This document shows, in pieces, positions 32,569 to 41,384 of a stretch of DNA of 64,000 nucleotides. Source of the stretch: Streptomyces sedi (GTDB lineage: Bacteria; Actinomycetota; Actinomycetes; Streptomycetales; Streptomycetaceae); the NCBI RefSeq assembly GCF_006335015.1, contig NZ_VDGT01000025.1, forward strand, positions 1 through 64,000. The letters run 5' to 3'. The notes beneath the pieces were generated by a model that searched no databases, was not told where the DNA came from, and saw only the letters and a program-made list of their open reading frames with translations. Made by a program: the position numbers and the translations under genes. Within the stretch, counting starts at the first letter, position 1. Every line of letters begins with the position of its first letter.

Positions 32569-33498
32569 TCAGGTACCGCCCAGGCCCGTGGTGGCCACGG
32601 ACTTGACGATGCGGCGTTGGAAGAAGAGGAAGACGATGATCAGGGGCGCGGCGGCCAGCAGCGCCGAGGCCATGCTCTGGGCGTAGACCACCCCGTAGGC
32701 GTCCTTGACGGTGGCCAGGCCGACCGGCAGCGTCATCAACGCCGGGTCGTTGGTGACGATGTAGGGCCACATGAAGTTGTTCCACGCGCCGATGAAGACG
32801 AACACCGACACGGCGGCGACGATCGGCCGGGAGAGCGGCAGCACGATCGACCAGAAGACCCGCAGGTCGGAGGCGCCGTCGATGCGGGCGGCCTCCTCCA
32901 GCTCGCGCGGGATGCCGTCGAAGAACCGCTTGAGGATGAAGACCATCATCGGGGCGACCACCTGCGGGAGGATGACCGCCCAGTAGGTGTCCACCAGGTT
33001 GAACGCCAGCATCTCCTGGAAGAGCGGCACGATCAGCAGCTGCGGCGGGACCATGATCGAGGAGACGGTCAGCGCCAGCAGCAGCTTCCGGCCCCGGAAC
33101 GTGCCGCGGGAGAGCCCGTAGGCGGCGAGCGTGGAGATCGCGATGGTGATCGCGGTGACCAGCACGGCGACCAGGATGCTGTTGAACGCCCAGATCGGCA
33201 CGTTGCCGCGTTCGAGGATGACGCGGTAGGGCTCCAGTGTCAGCGCGCCCTTGATCGGGTTGAGCCCGGGTTTGGCCACGTCCTGTTCCTGTTGGAACGA
33301 GGTGGCGATCGCCCATACGAAGGGCAGCAGCCAGAGCACGGCGAAGGTGATCAACGCGCCGCTGGCGAGTACCTTCGGCAGCCGGCCGTGGCCGAGCAGC
33401 AGCGGGGCGCCCTCCGGCTCGGCGGACTTCGGGCGGCGGCGCCGGTCCAGCGGGCCTCCGGCGGGGTGGAGACGGGGACGCGTGGTCGTCGCGGACAC
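32569..33498 (-). CDS. Carbohydrate ABC transporter permease, MalG type
   Basis: 309 residues, six membrane helices in the MalG arrangement (first near LPKVLASGALITFAVLWLLPFVW). The EAA loop reads EEAARIDGASDLRVFWSIVLPLSRP (about 200-224), which contacts the ATPase. The C terminus ends in a short basic tail. The start is two bases from the stop of the partner permease. With the MalF-like permease and binding protein it forms an oligosaccharide importer; its ATPase is not encoded here, so it probably uses a shared MsiK-type ATPase, as in other Streptomyces. Confidence 0.94.
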   Translation of the reverse strand: MSATTTRPRLHPAGGPLDRRRRPKSAEPEGAPLLLGHGRLPKVLASGALITFAVLWLLPFVWAIATSFQQEQDVAKPGLNPIKGALTLEPYRVILERGNVPIWAFNSILVAVLVTAITIAISTLAAYGLSRGTFRGRKLLLALTVSSIMVPPQLLIVPLFQEMLAFNLVDTYWAVILPQVVAPMMVFILKRFFDGIPRELEEAARIDGASDLRVFWSIVLPLSRPIVAAVSVFVFIGAWNNFMWPYIVTNDPALMTLPVGLATVKDAYGVVYAQSMASALLAAAPLIIVFLFFQRRIVKSVATTGLGGT

Positions 33499-33500
33499 GG

Positions 33501-34457
33501 TCAGCCCTCCTGACGCGGGAAGAACCGCAGCTGGGCGATGGAGATGATGATGATCAGGGCGAAGAACAGGTAGGAGATGGCGGAGGCGTAGCCCAGCCGG
33601 TAGCCCGTGAAGCCGACGTCGTAGATGTATTCGAGGATCGGGCGGGTGGAGTTATTCGGTCCGCCCTTGGTGAGGATGAAGATCTGGTCGAAGACCTTCA
33701 GCGAGGCGAGTACCTGGAGCATCCCCACCAGCGCCGTGGTGCGGCTGAGCTGCGGCAGCGTGACGGAGAACAGCCGCCGCCAGGCCCCGGCGCCGTCCAG
33801 CGCGGCGGCCTCGTACAGCTGGTCGGGGATCGACTGGAGGGCGGCCAGATAGAGCAGGAAGTTGAACCCGACCGTCCACCAGACGGTCAGCGCCGCGATG
33901 GACCACATCGCGAACTTCTCGTCGGAGAGCCAGCCGATCGGCTCCATGCCCAACGTGTCCAACAACTGGTTGGCCATGCCGAGGTCCGGCTGGTAAAGCC
34001 ACTGCCAGATCAGGGTGACCACCGTGACGGGCAACAGGAAGGGCGCGAAGTAGGCCAGCCGCCACACCCACTGGCCGGCCAGCCCCGAGTGGACGAGCAG
34101 CGCCATGCCCAGGGCCACGACCACCAGCGGGACCACGGTGATCACCGTGAAGAACACGGTGTTCCCGAGGCTGCTCCACACGTCGGGGTCGCCGAACGCC
34201 TCGGCGTAGTTGTCGAAGCCGACGAAGTTGGTGCCGTTGAGGGTCAACGACTCGTCGGTGAAGCTCATCCACAGGCCCTGGACGATCGGCCAGACCATGA
34301 ACAGGCCGAAGGCGAGCGCGAAGGGCAGCACGAAGAGCCAGCCCGTGGAGCGGGTGCGGCGCTCCCTGGCGGCCGGGCTGGACGCGGGGCGAGGCTCGGG
34401 GGCGCCGCCGTCCTCGGTCGCGTTGGCACGCGAAGTGGTGGTGCTCACGTCAGACAC
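33501..34457 (-). CDS. Carbohydrate ABC transporter permease, MalF/UgpA type
   Basis: 318 residues, six membrane helices after a disordered Ala/Glu/Pro N terminus. First helix GWLFVLPFALAFGLFMVWPIVQGLWMSF; the EAA loop is YEAAALDGAGAWRRLFSVTLPQLSRTTALV (about 220-249). The start is 13 bases after the stop of the binding protein gene, so the three import genes are one unit. Codon CTT in LYQPDLG sits in a TTTACCAGCC word of the repeated family. Confidence 0.94.
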   Translation of the reverse strand: MSDVSTTTSRANATEDGGAPEPRPASSPAARERRTRSTGWLFVLPFALAFGLFMVWPIVQGLWMSFTDESLTLNGTNFVGFDNYAEAFGDPDVWSSLGNTVFFTVITVVPLVVVALGMALLVHSGLAGQWVWRLAYFAPFLLPVTVVTLIWQWLYQPDLGMANQLLDTLGMEPIGWLSDEKFAMWSIAALTVWWTVGFNFLLYLAALQSIPDQLYEAAALDGAGAWRRLFSVTLPQLSRTTALVGMLQVLASLKVFDQIFILTKGGPNNSTRPILEYIYDVGFTGYRLGYASAISYLFFALIIIISIAQLRFFPRQEG

Positions 34458-34470
34458 TCCTTGCCTCTCG

Positions 34471-35817
34471 TCACGCGACCGGGTTGGGCTGGTCGAGCAG
34501 GGACTTGGAGGCGCTGATCATCCGGGCCACGGCCGCCTCAGGCGACGTGTTGCCGAGCAGCGCCGCCGACATCGGCTGCGTCATCTGGTTCTGGAAGTTG
34601 GACCCGGAACCGGTGAACCAGTTCGGCGGGTCGAGCACCGCGATCTCGGAAGCGCCTGCGTAGGAGGCCTGCGGGTCCAGCTCGGCGTAGCGGTCCTCGG
34701 CGATCACCGGCTGGTAAGCCGGGATATGACCAGCCGAGGCCCAGGTGTAGCTCGCCTTCAACATGGTGGCCACATAACGGTGGGCTTCCCTGCGCCGGGC
34801 CTGGTCAACTCGCTCCTGGCGGGGTAGGACGAAGCTATGGGAATCGGCGTTGACGGCCGGCTGGTCGAAGATCTGCGGGAACGGGGCGGCGCCCAACGGC
34901 CGGTCCGTGATCCGCAGGTTGGGCAGCTCCCATTCCCCGGCGAAGATCATGGCGCCCCTGCTGCCCTGGAAGGCGGCCATCGCGCCGATGTAGTCCAGGT
35001 TGTTGGGGTTGCGCCGCCCGTCGAACATCTCGGTCATGAACGTGAGCACCCGCACGGCCGCCTCCTCGTCGACCTGCGGCTCGCCCCCGTCCGGCAGCTC
35101 CCAGACGGCGCCGGTCTGGGCGTAGAGCCCGTTGAAGAGCCGCCAGCACTGGGCCTCGTCGGCGATGTGCCCGAAGAGGACCCCGCTGCCGCCCTGCGCC
35201 TCGGCGAGCGCCTCGCTCGCCGCGTACATCGCCTCGGGCGAGCCGATGGGCGCCAACTCGCCCTCGCTGTCGAGGAGTCCGGCCTCGCCGGCGATCTCCT
35301 TGTCGTAGAAGACGATGAAGGGGTGGGTGTCCAGCGGGATCGCGAAGACCTCCCCCTCCCACTGGGCGCGTTCCCAGATCGCGGGCGCGAAGTGCTCCTC
35401 CTCGACGCCGAACTCGGCCAGGAGATCCAGGTCGAACGGTTCTATGAGGCCGCCCGGCGCGTAACCGGCCATCCGGGAGAGGTGCAGCACCGCCACCTCG
35501 GGCGCCCGACCGCCGGCCGCCGCCATGGCGAGCTTGGTGTAGTAGGAGGCGCCCCACTCCAGGATGGTCCGGTCCACGTCGAAGGCGTCGGGCCCGGTGC
35601 TGACGGCCTCGATCATCTCGTCCATCAACAGGCCGTCGCCGCCCGAGAAGAGGTCCCACACCCGCAGCGAGGAGGCCCCCGAGGGCGAGGCGGGCGAGGC
35701 GCAGCCGGACAGCAGCCCGGGTGCCGCCAGCGCGCCCGCGCCCGCGAGGCCCCACCGCAGGAAGCCCCGACGCCCCATCCTGAGCCGGCCACCATGTCCG
35801 GAATGATCAAAGCTCAT
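34471..35817 (-). CDS. Extracellular solute-binding lipoprotein of the sugar ABC importer (Tat-type signal)
   Basis: 448 residues from ATG 35817 (AAAGGTG upstream). The signal has both a twin-arginine motif (MGRRGFLRWG) and a lipobox (LLSGC, Cys about 39), so it is probably exported folded and lipid-anchored. The mature protein fits family-1 solute-binding proteins: LRVWDLFSGGDGLLMDEMIEA, IPLDTHPFIVFYDKEI, AFQGSRGAMIFAGEWELP. It captures the sugar substrate outside the cell. It heads the operon binding protein-permease-permease-GH2, opposite a LacI regulator. Substrate is not readable; GH2 suggests a beta-galactoside or beta-glucuronide. Confidence 0.93.
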   Translation of the reverse strand: MSFDHSGHGGRLRMGRRGFLRWGLAGAGALAAPGLLSGCASPASPSGASSLRVWDLFSGGDGLLMDEMIEAVSTGPDAFDVDRTILEWGASYYTKLAMAAAGGRAPEVAVLHLSRMAGYAPGGLIEPFDLDLLAEFGVEEEHFAPAIWERAQWEGEVFAIPLDTHPFIVFYDKEIAGEAGLLDSEGELAPIGSPEAMYAASEALAEAQGGSGVLFGHIADEAQCWRLFNGLYAQTGAVWELPDGGEPQVDEEAAVRVLTFMTEMFDGRRNPNNLDYIGAMAAFQGSRGAMIFAGEWELPNLRITDRPLGAAPFPQIFDQPAVNADSHSFVLPRQERVDQARRREAHRYVATMLKASYTWASAGHIPAYQPVIAEDRYAELDPQASYAGASEIAVLDPPNWFTGSGSNFQNQMTQPMSAALLGNTSPEAAVARMISASKSLLDQPNPVA

Positions 35818-35855
35818 TTCGCACCTTTCCCACCCGACGCTGGGTTGTTGGTACG

Positions 35856-35873
35856 TCTTACATCGATGTAAGA
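35856..35873. promoter_or_regulatory. Perfect 18-bp palindrome, LacI-type operator
   Basis: TCTTACATCGATGTAAGA is self-complementary over all 18 bases with the central CG typical of LacI-family sites. It lies between the binding-protein gene (start 35817) and the LacI gene (start 35991), in an AT-rich interval, and would place the repressor on both divergent promoters. Confidence 0.85.
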
Positions 35874-35990
35874 AGGTGTGTAAAGAGGTTGCTAAGAGTT
35901 TCTTTCTGTTGGAGTTTCCGCACGTAAGGTCACTGTTCGACCAGTCGGTCACCGCGGGTACGATCAGGCCCGGGCAAGAGGGAGGTTCGG

Positions 35991-37121
35991 GTGGCGAGGC
36001 CCAGGATCAAGGACGTGGCGCAGCGCGCCGGAGTCTCCGAGAAGACCGTGTCGAACGTCATCAACGACTACATCCACGTGTCCGACCGCACACGTCAAGT
36101 GGTCAGGCAGGCGATCGACGACCTCGGCTACCGCGTCAACCTCGCCGGCCGCCACCTGCGGCGCGGCAGGACCGGCATCATCGCGCTGGTCGTCCCCGAG
36201 CTGGACCTTCCCTACTTCGCCGAACTGGGCAACCTGATCATCACCGAGGCCGCGCGCAACGGGCTGACCGTACTGGTCCACCAGACCCGCGCCGACCGCG
36301 AGCACGAGCTCGCCGCGCTCGACGGCTTCGGCTCCGACTTCGCCGACGGCGTGATCCTCAGCCCGCTCGCCCTGGTCGACGAGGACCTGAGGGCCCGCCG
36401 CGGCGCCCTGCCCACGGTGCTGCTCGGCGAGAAGCTGAACGCCGACCGCGCCGACCACGTCGCCATCGACAACGCGTCCGCCGCCCGCGAGGCCACCGCC
36501 CATCTGCTGGCGCTGGGCCGCCGCCGCGTGCTGGTGGTCGGCGGCGTGAACGGCCCCAGCGAGGGAACGGCCGAGGTCCGCACCCGGGGCCACCGGGCGG
36601 CGCTCGCGGCGGCCGGCGTCCCGTTCGACCCCGAACTGGTGGCGCCCGTCAGGCAGTTCGCCGCCCCCTTCGGCGCCGAGGCCACCCACGAGGCGCTGGC
36701 CCGCGGCCTCGCGTTCGACGCGGTGCTGGCGCTCAACGACCAGATGGCGATCGGCGCGATGCGCGCGCTCCACGAGCACGGGCTGCGGGTCCCCGACGAC
36801 GTGGCGGTGATCGGCTTCGACGACGTGCAGGCGGGGCGGTTCAACGTGCCCACGCTGACCACGGTGGCGCCCGACAAGACGGCGATCGCCGCGGAGGCGG
36901 TCGCGATGCTGATCGCGCGCATAGCCGAGTCCAACGCCCCGGTCGCGGACGGCGCCGAGGACCCGACGGCTTCGCCGAACGGCCGACGCCAGCCACCGAA
37001 GGAACTGGTGGTCCCTCACCACCTGATGATCCGCGAGTCCACCGCCGGCTTCCCCGCGCCGCGCGAGGCCCCCGTCTCCCCCGTCTCCGGCGGCGTCCCC
37101 GGCCCGCGCGCGGCCCGCTGA
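35991..37121 (+). CDS. LacI-family transcriptional repressor
   Basis: 376 residues, GTG start with GGAGG upstream. The N-terminal helix-turn-helix and hinge are canonical: RPRIKDVAQRAGVSEKTVSNVINDYIHVSDRTRQVV (about 3-38) and RHLRRGRTGIIALVVPELDLPYFAELG. The effector domain has the usual LacI core, VIGFDDVQAGRFNVPTLTTVAPDK near the end, then a long Pro-rich tail of about 60 residues. It should repress the divergent sugar import and GH2 operon by binding the 18-bp palindrome, releasing on sugar binding. The tail is longer than in most relatives. Confidence 0.95.
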   Translation: MARPRIKDVAQRAGVSEKTVSNVINDYIHVSDRTRQVVRQAIDDLGYRVNLAGRHLRRGRTGIIALVVPELDLPYFAELGNLIITEAARNGLTVLVHQTRADREHELAALDGFGSDFADGVILSPLALVDEDLRARRGALPTVLLGEKLNADRADHVAIDNASAAREATAHLLALGRRRVLVVGGVNGPSEGTAEVRTRGHRAALAAAGVPFDPELVAPVRQFAAPFGAEATHEALARGLAFDAVLALNDQMAIGAMRALHEHGLRVPDDVAVIGFDDVQAGRFNVPTLTTVAPDKTAIAAEAVAMLIARIAESNAPVADGAEDPTASPNGRRQPPKELVVPHHLMIRESTAGFPAPREAPVSPVSGGVPGPRAAR

Positions 37122-37179
37122 GCCTCCCCGACCGGCTCCGGCCGATCCCCTCGGCCCCCGGCCCCGATCCGCCGGTGGC

Positions 37180-37220
37180 TTACCAGTAGGACGGGCACTG
37201 GTTGGTCACGTGGTCAGGTG
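37180..37220. repeat. Cluster of ACCAGT/ACTGGT words between the LacI gene and the racemase gene
   Basis: TTACCAGT at 37180-37187 and ACTGGTTGGTCA at 37197-37208, followed by ACGTGGTCAGG, in a 262-base gap with no gene. The words match those in the arrays at 29481 and 38571. Confidence 0.55.
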
Positions 37221-37383
37221 AGTTTCCGCGCGGTACGCCCGCCGCATCCTCCGCGTGGGGGCGGCGGCCCGGCGGCCCCGCACCGGTCGGCGGCGGAGGT
37301 GCCTTGCGCGGGAGGCTACCCGTTCGTAACATCGCGGAACGGGGTGGCGCCGCGGCCACCGTTCGCCGACGGCGGGGAGCCCG

Positions 37384-38535
37384 ATGACCAGCAGCGACAC
37401 GGCGTTTGGGCCGCTGACCGGAGTGCGGGTCGTGGAGCTGGCCGGCATCGGCCCCGCGCCCTTCGCCACGATGCTGCTGGCGGATCTGGGTGCCGACGTG
37501 GTCCGCGTCGACCGGCCGGGCGGGCAGCCCATCGGCATCGACCCCGCGCGGGACGTCACCAACCGCAACAAGCGTTCCGTGCTCGTCGACCTGAAGGCGC
37601 CCGAGGGCGCGGCGACCGTGCTGGAACTGGTGGCGGCGGCGGACGTGCTGGTCGAGGGGTTCCGGCCCGGCGTCGCCGAGCGGCTCGGGGTCGGCCCCGA
37701 GGAGGCGCTCGCGCGCAATCCGCGCCTGGTCTACGGGCGGATGACCGGCTGGGGCCAGGAGGGCCCGCTGGCCGCGAGCGCCGGGCACGACATCGGCTAT
37801 CTGGCGACGGTCGGCACGCTGGGCCTGATCGGTGAGGCCGACCGGCCGCCGGCGATCCCGGCCAACCTGCTGGGTGACTACGGCGGGGGCTCTCTCTACC
37901 TGGTCAGCGGGGTGCTCGCCGCCCTGCTCCATGTCGCGCGCGGCGGCGAGGGCCAGGTGGTGGACGCCGCGATCGTCGACGGCGCCGCGCATCTGGGCAC
38001 GATGCTCTGGGGCCTGCTGGGCGCCGGCGCGTGGCGGGACGGGGCCCGCGGCGCCAACCTGCTGGACGGCGGCTGCCCCTACTACGCCGTGTACGCCACG
38101 GCCGACGGCGGCTGGATGGCGGTGGGGGCGTTGGAGGATCGTTTCTACAGGGAGTTCGCGCGGCTGCTGCCGCTGCCCGAGGGGGCGCCCGACCGTGCCG
38201 ACATCACCCGCTGGCCGGAGCTGCGCGCGCTGATCGCGGCGCGGTTCGAGGAGCGGGAACGGGACGAGTGGGCGGCCCTGTTCGAGGGGACGGACGCCTG
38301 TGTCGCACCGGTGCTCTCGCTGCGCGAGGCGGCGCTCCACCCGCATCTGGCGGCCCGCGGGACGCTGGTGACGGCGGACGGGCTCACCCAACCCGCGCCG
38401 GCGCCCCGCTTCTCGCGCACGCCGGGGGCGCTGCGCCGGGCGCCCGCGCGCCCCGGCGCGGACACCGCGGAGGTGGCCGCCGACTGGGGCGTCGCGGCGC
38501 TGCGCGCCGGGGACGAGGGCGAGGTCCGGGGGTGA
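37384..38535 (+). CDS. Alpha-methylacyl-CoA racemase, CaiB/BaiF CoA-transferase family
   Basis: 383 residues. The family core is LTGVRVVELAGIGPAPFATMLLADLGADVVRVDRP (about 10-45) and RNKRSVLVDLKAPEG. Racemase residues are visible: the His of ASAGHDIGY (about 137-145) and the Asp of ANLLGDYGGGS (about 158-168). AMACR epimerises (2R)- to (2S)-methylacyl-CoA so that branched chains can enter beta-oxidation. Next come acyl-CoA dehydrogenase, thiolase and FadJ-type genes in the same direction, fitting this role. Some relatives are CoA transferases, but the racemase residues make that less likely. Confidence 0.9.
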   Translation: MTSSDTAFGPLTGVRVVELAGIGPAPFATMLLADLGADVVRVDRPGGQPIGIDPARDVTNRNKRSVLVDLKAPEGAATVLELVAAADVLVEGFRPGVAERLGVGPEEALARNPRLVYGRMTGWGQEGPLAASAGHDIGYLATVGTLGLIGEADRPPAIPANLLGDYGGGSLYLVSGVLAALLHVARGGEGQVVDAAIVDGAAHLGTMLWGLLGAGAWRDGARGANLLDGGCPYYAVYATADGGWMAVGALEDRFYREFARLLPLPEGAPDRADITRWPELRALIAARFEERERDEWAALFEGTDACVAPVLSLREAALHPHLAARGTLVTADGLTQPAPAPRFSRTPGALRRAPARPGADTAEVAADWGVAALRAGDEGEVRG

Positions 38536-38570
38536 GGGCGCCGCGGTGCGGCCACGGCGCGAGGAACGAG

Positions 38571-38627
38571 TTGACCAGTTGAACGGTTGACCAGCTGCAC
38601 GCTTGACCAGTCGAACGGGTTGACCAG
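38571..38627. repeat. Tandem array of four TTGACCAG words
   Basis: TTGACCAG starts at 38571, 38587, 38603 and 38620, spacing 16, 16 and 17 bases, with AACGG in most spacers, in the gap between the racemase and acyl-CoA dehydrogenase genes. Three of the four are the octamer TGACCAGT. Confidence 0.88.
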
Positions 38628-38728
38628 TCGAACGGGCGGCACGGGTGGGCACAGGTTGGCACGGTGCGACGGCGGCGACGGTGGGTACGGCACCGGCCGG
38701 CGAGCCGAGAGAGACGGGGAGCTGCGAG

Positions 38729-39871
38729 ATGCGTCGGGAGATCTTCGAGACGGAGCACGAGGCGTTCCGCGAGAGCGTGCGCGCCTTCGTGGAGCGCGAG
38801 GTGCTGCCGCACCACCAGCGGTGGGAACGCGAGGGCGCGGTGGACCGCTCGCTGTGGCGGGCGGCCGGCGCGCAGGGCCTGCTCGGCCTGGCGGTGCCCG
38901 AGGAGTACGGGGGTGGCGGCTCGCGGGACTTCCGCTTCCCCATGGTGCTGGCCGAGGAGCTGGCCCGGGTCGGGGCGACGGGTCCCGGCTTCCGGGTGCA
39001 CAACGACATCGTGGGCCCCTATCTCACGGAGTTGGCCACCGACGAGCAGAAACGTCGTTGGCTGCCCGGTTTCTGTGCGGGTGAGACCATCGCGGCCATC
39101 GCGATGACCGAGCCGGGGGCGGGTTCCGATCTCCAGGGCATTCGCACCACGGCGGAGGACCGGGGCGACCACTATCTGCTCAACGGCGCCAAGACGTTCA
39201 TCTCCAACGGCATCCTCTCCGACCTGGTGGTGGTCGCGGCCAGGACGACGCCCGAGGGCGGGGCGAAGGGGCTGAGCCTGCTGGTCGTCGAGCGCGGCAT
39301 GGCCGGCTTCGCGCGCGGGCGGAACCTGGAGAAGCTGGGGATGCACGCCCAGGACACCGCCGAGCTGTCGTTCACCGATGTGGCCGTGCCCAGGGAGAAC
39401 CTGCTGGGCGAGGTGAACGGGGGCTTCTCCCATCTGATGGCGCGGCTGCCCCAGGAGCGGCTGACCATCGCGGTGGGCGCGATCGCCGCGGCCGAGGCGG
39501 TGCTGGCCGAGACGGTCGGCTATGTGAAGGAGCGGGAGGCGTTCGGGCGACCGCTGGCCAAGCTGCAACACGTGCGGTTCCAGCTCGCCGAGTTGGCCAC
39601 CGAGACCGCCGTGACCAGGACGTTCGTCGACCGCTGCGTGATGGAGCACAACGCGGGCGGGCTGGACACCGTGCACGCCTCGATGGCCAAGTGGTGGGCG
39701 ACGGAGCTGGCCAACCGGGTGACCGACCGCTGCCTCCAACTGCACGGTGGATACGGCTACATGACCGAGTACCGGGTGGCTCGGGCGTTCGCCGACAGCC
39801 GCGTCGGCACGATCTTCGGCGGGACCACCGAGATCATGAAGGAGATCATCGGCCGCTCGCTGTTGAAATGA
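38729..39871 (+). CDS. Acyl-CoA dehydrogenase
   Basis: 380 residues from ATG 38729 with GGGGAG seven bases upstream; in-frame upstream sequence lacks a ribosome site. Family motifs: helical N domain (RVHNDIVGPYLTELATDEQKRRWLPGFCAGETI), FAD/substrate loop AIAMTEPGAGSDLQGIRTTAED (about 122-143), LNGAKTFISNGILSDLVVVAARTT, and the C-terminal GGYGYMTEYRVARAFADSRVGTIFGGTTEIMKEIIGRSLL (about 340-379). It introduces the trans-2 double bond into acyl-CoA with FAD. It sits between the racemase and thiolase genes. Confidence 0.94.
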   Translation: MRREIFETEHEAFRESVRAFVEREVLPHHQRWEREGAVDRSLWRAAGAQGLLGLAVPEEYGGGGSRDFRFPMVLAEELARVGATGPGFRVHNDIVGPYLTELATDEQKRRWLPGFCAGETIAAIAMTEPGAGSDLQGIRTTAEDRGDHYLLNGAKTFISNGILSDLVVVAARTTPEGGAKGLSLLVVERGMAGFARGRNLEKLGMHAQDTAELSFTDVAVPRENLLGEVNGGFSHLMARLPQERLTIAVGAIAAAEAVLAETVGYVKEREAFGRPLAKLQHVRFQLAELATETAVTRTFVDRCVMEHNAGGLDTVHASMAKWWATELANRVTDRCLQLHGGYGYMTEYRVARAFADSRVGTIFGGTTEIMKEIIGRSLLK

Positions 39872-39988
39872 CCGGCCGACCACTTTGACCAGTTGAGTCG
39901 CACCGGTCGTCTCCTCGTCCGATCATTCCCTTGACCACTTCATCACCGGCCACCACCGTGCCTCACCGGTCCTCGACCGTCCGGCCCC

Positions 39989-40027
39989 ACCACCCGTCCC
40001 GACCACTCGTCCCCACCACTCGTCCCG
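39989..40027. repeat. 13-bp tandem repeat (three units) in the dehydrogenase-thiolase spacer
   Basis: ACCACCCGTCCCG (39989-40001), ACCACTCGTCCCC (40002-40014) and ACCACTCGTCCCG (40015-40027) follow each other directly, in a C-rich 201-base spacer that also carries TGACCAGT at 39886. Confidence 0.8.
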
Positions 40028-40072
40028 ACCCCCTCCCCGTACCCCGCACCTCCCCAGAAAGGGGCTCCGACG

Positions 40073-41287
<1,215 letters not shown>

Positions 41288-41326
41288 CCACCCGCCCCGC
41301 CCCCGTTCCCTCATTCCGCACGACCG

Positions 41327-41371
41327 AGCCGTCCCAGCCGTCCCAGCCGACCGAGCTGTCCCAGCCGTCCG
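41327..41371. repeat. 9-bp tandem repeat (five units) in the thiolase-FadJ spacer
   Basis: Five consecutive 9-base units of the type AGCCGTCCC (41327-41335, -41344, -41353, -41362, -41371), the third and fourth slightly variant. They end just before the ribosome site of the FadJ-type gene. Confidence 0.85.
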
Positions 41372-41384
41372 AGGAGTAAGCCCC

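Noticed and set aside
38571..38627. Possible CRISPR array
   Set aside because: Repeats are only 8 bases with 8-9-base spacers; no cas genes are present.
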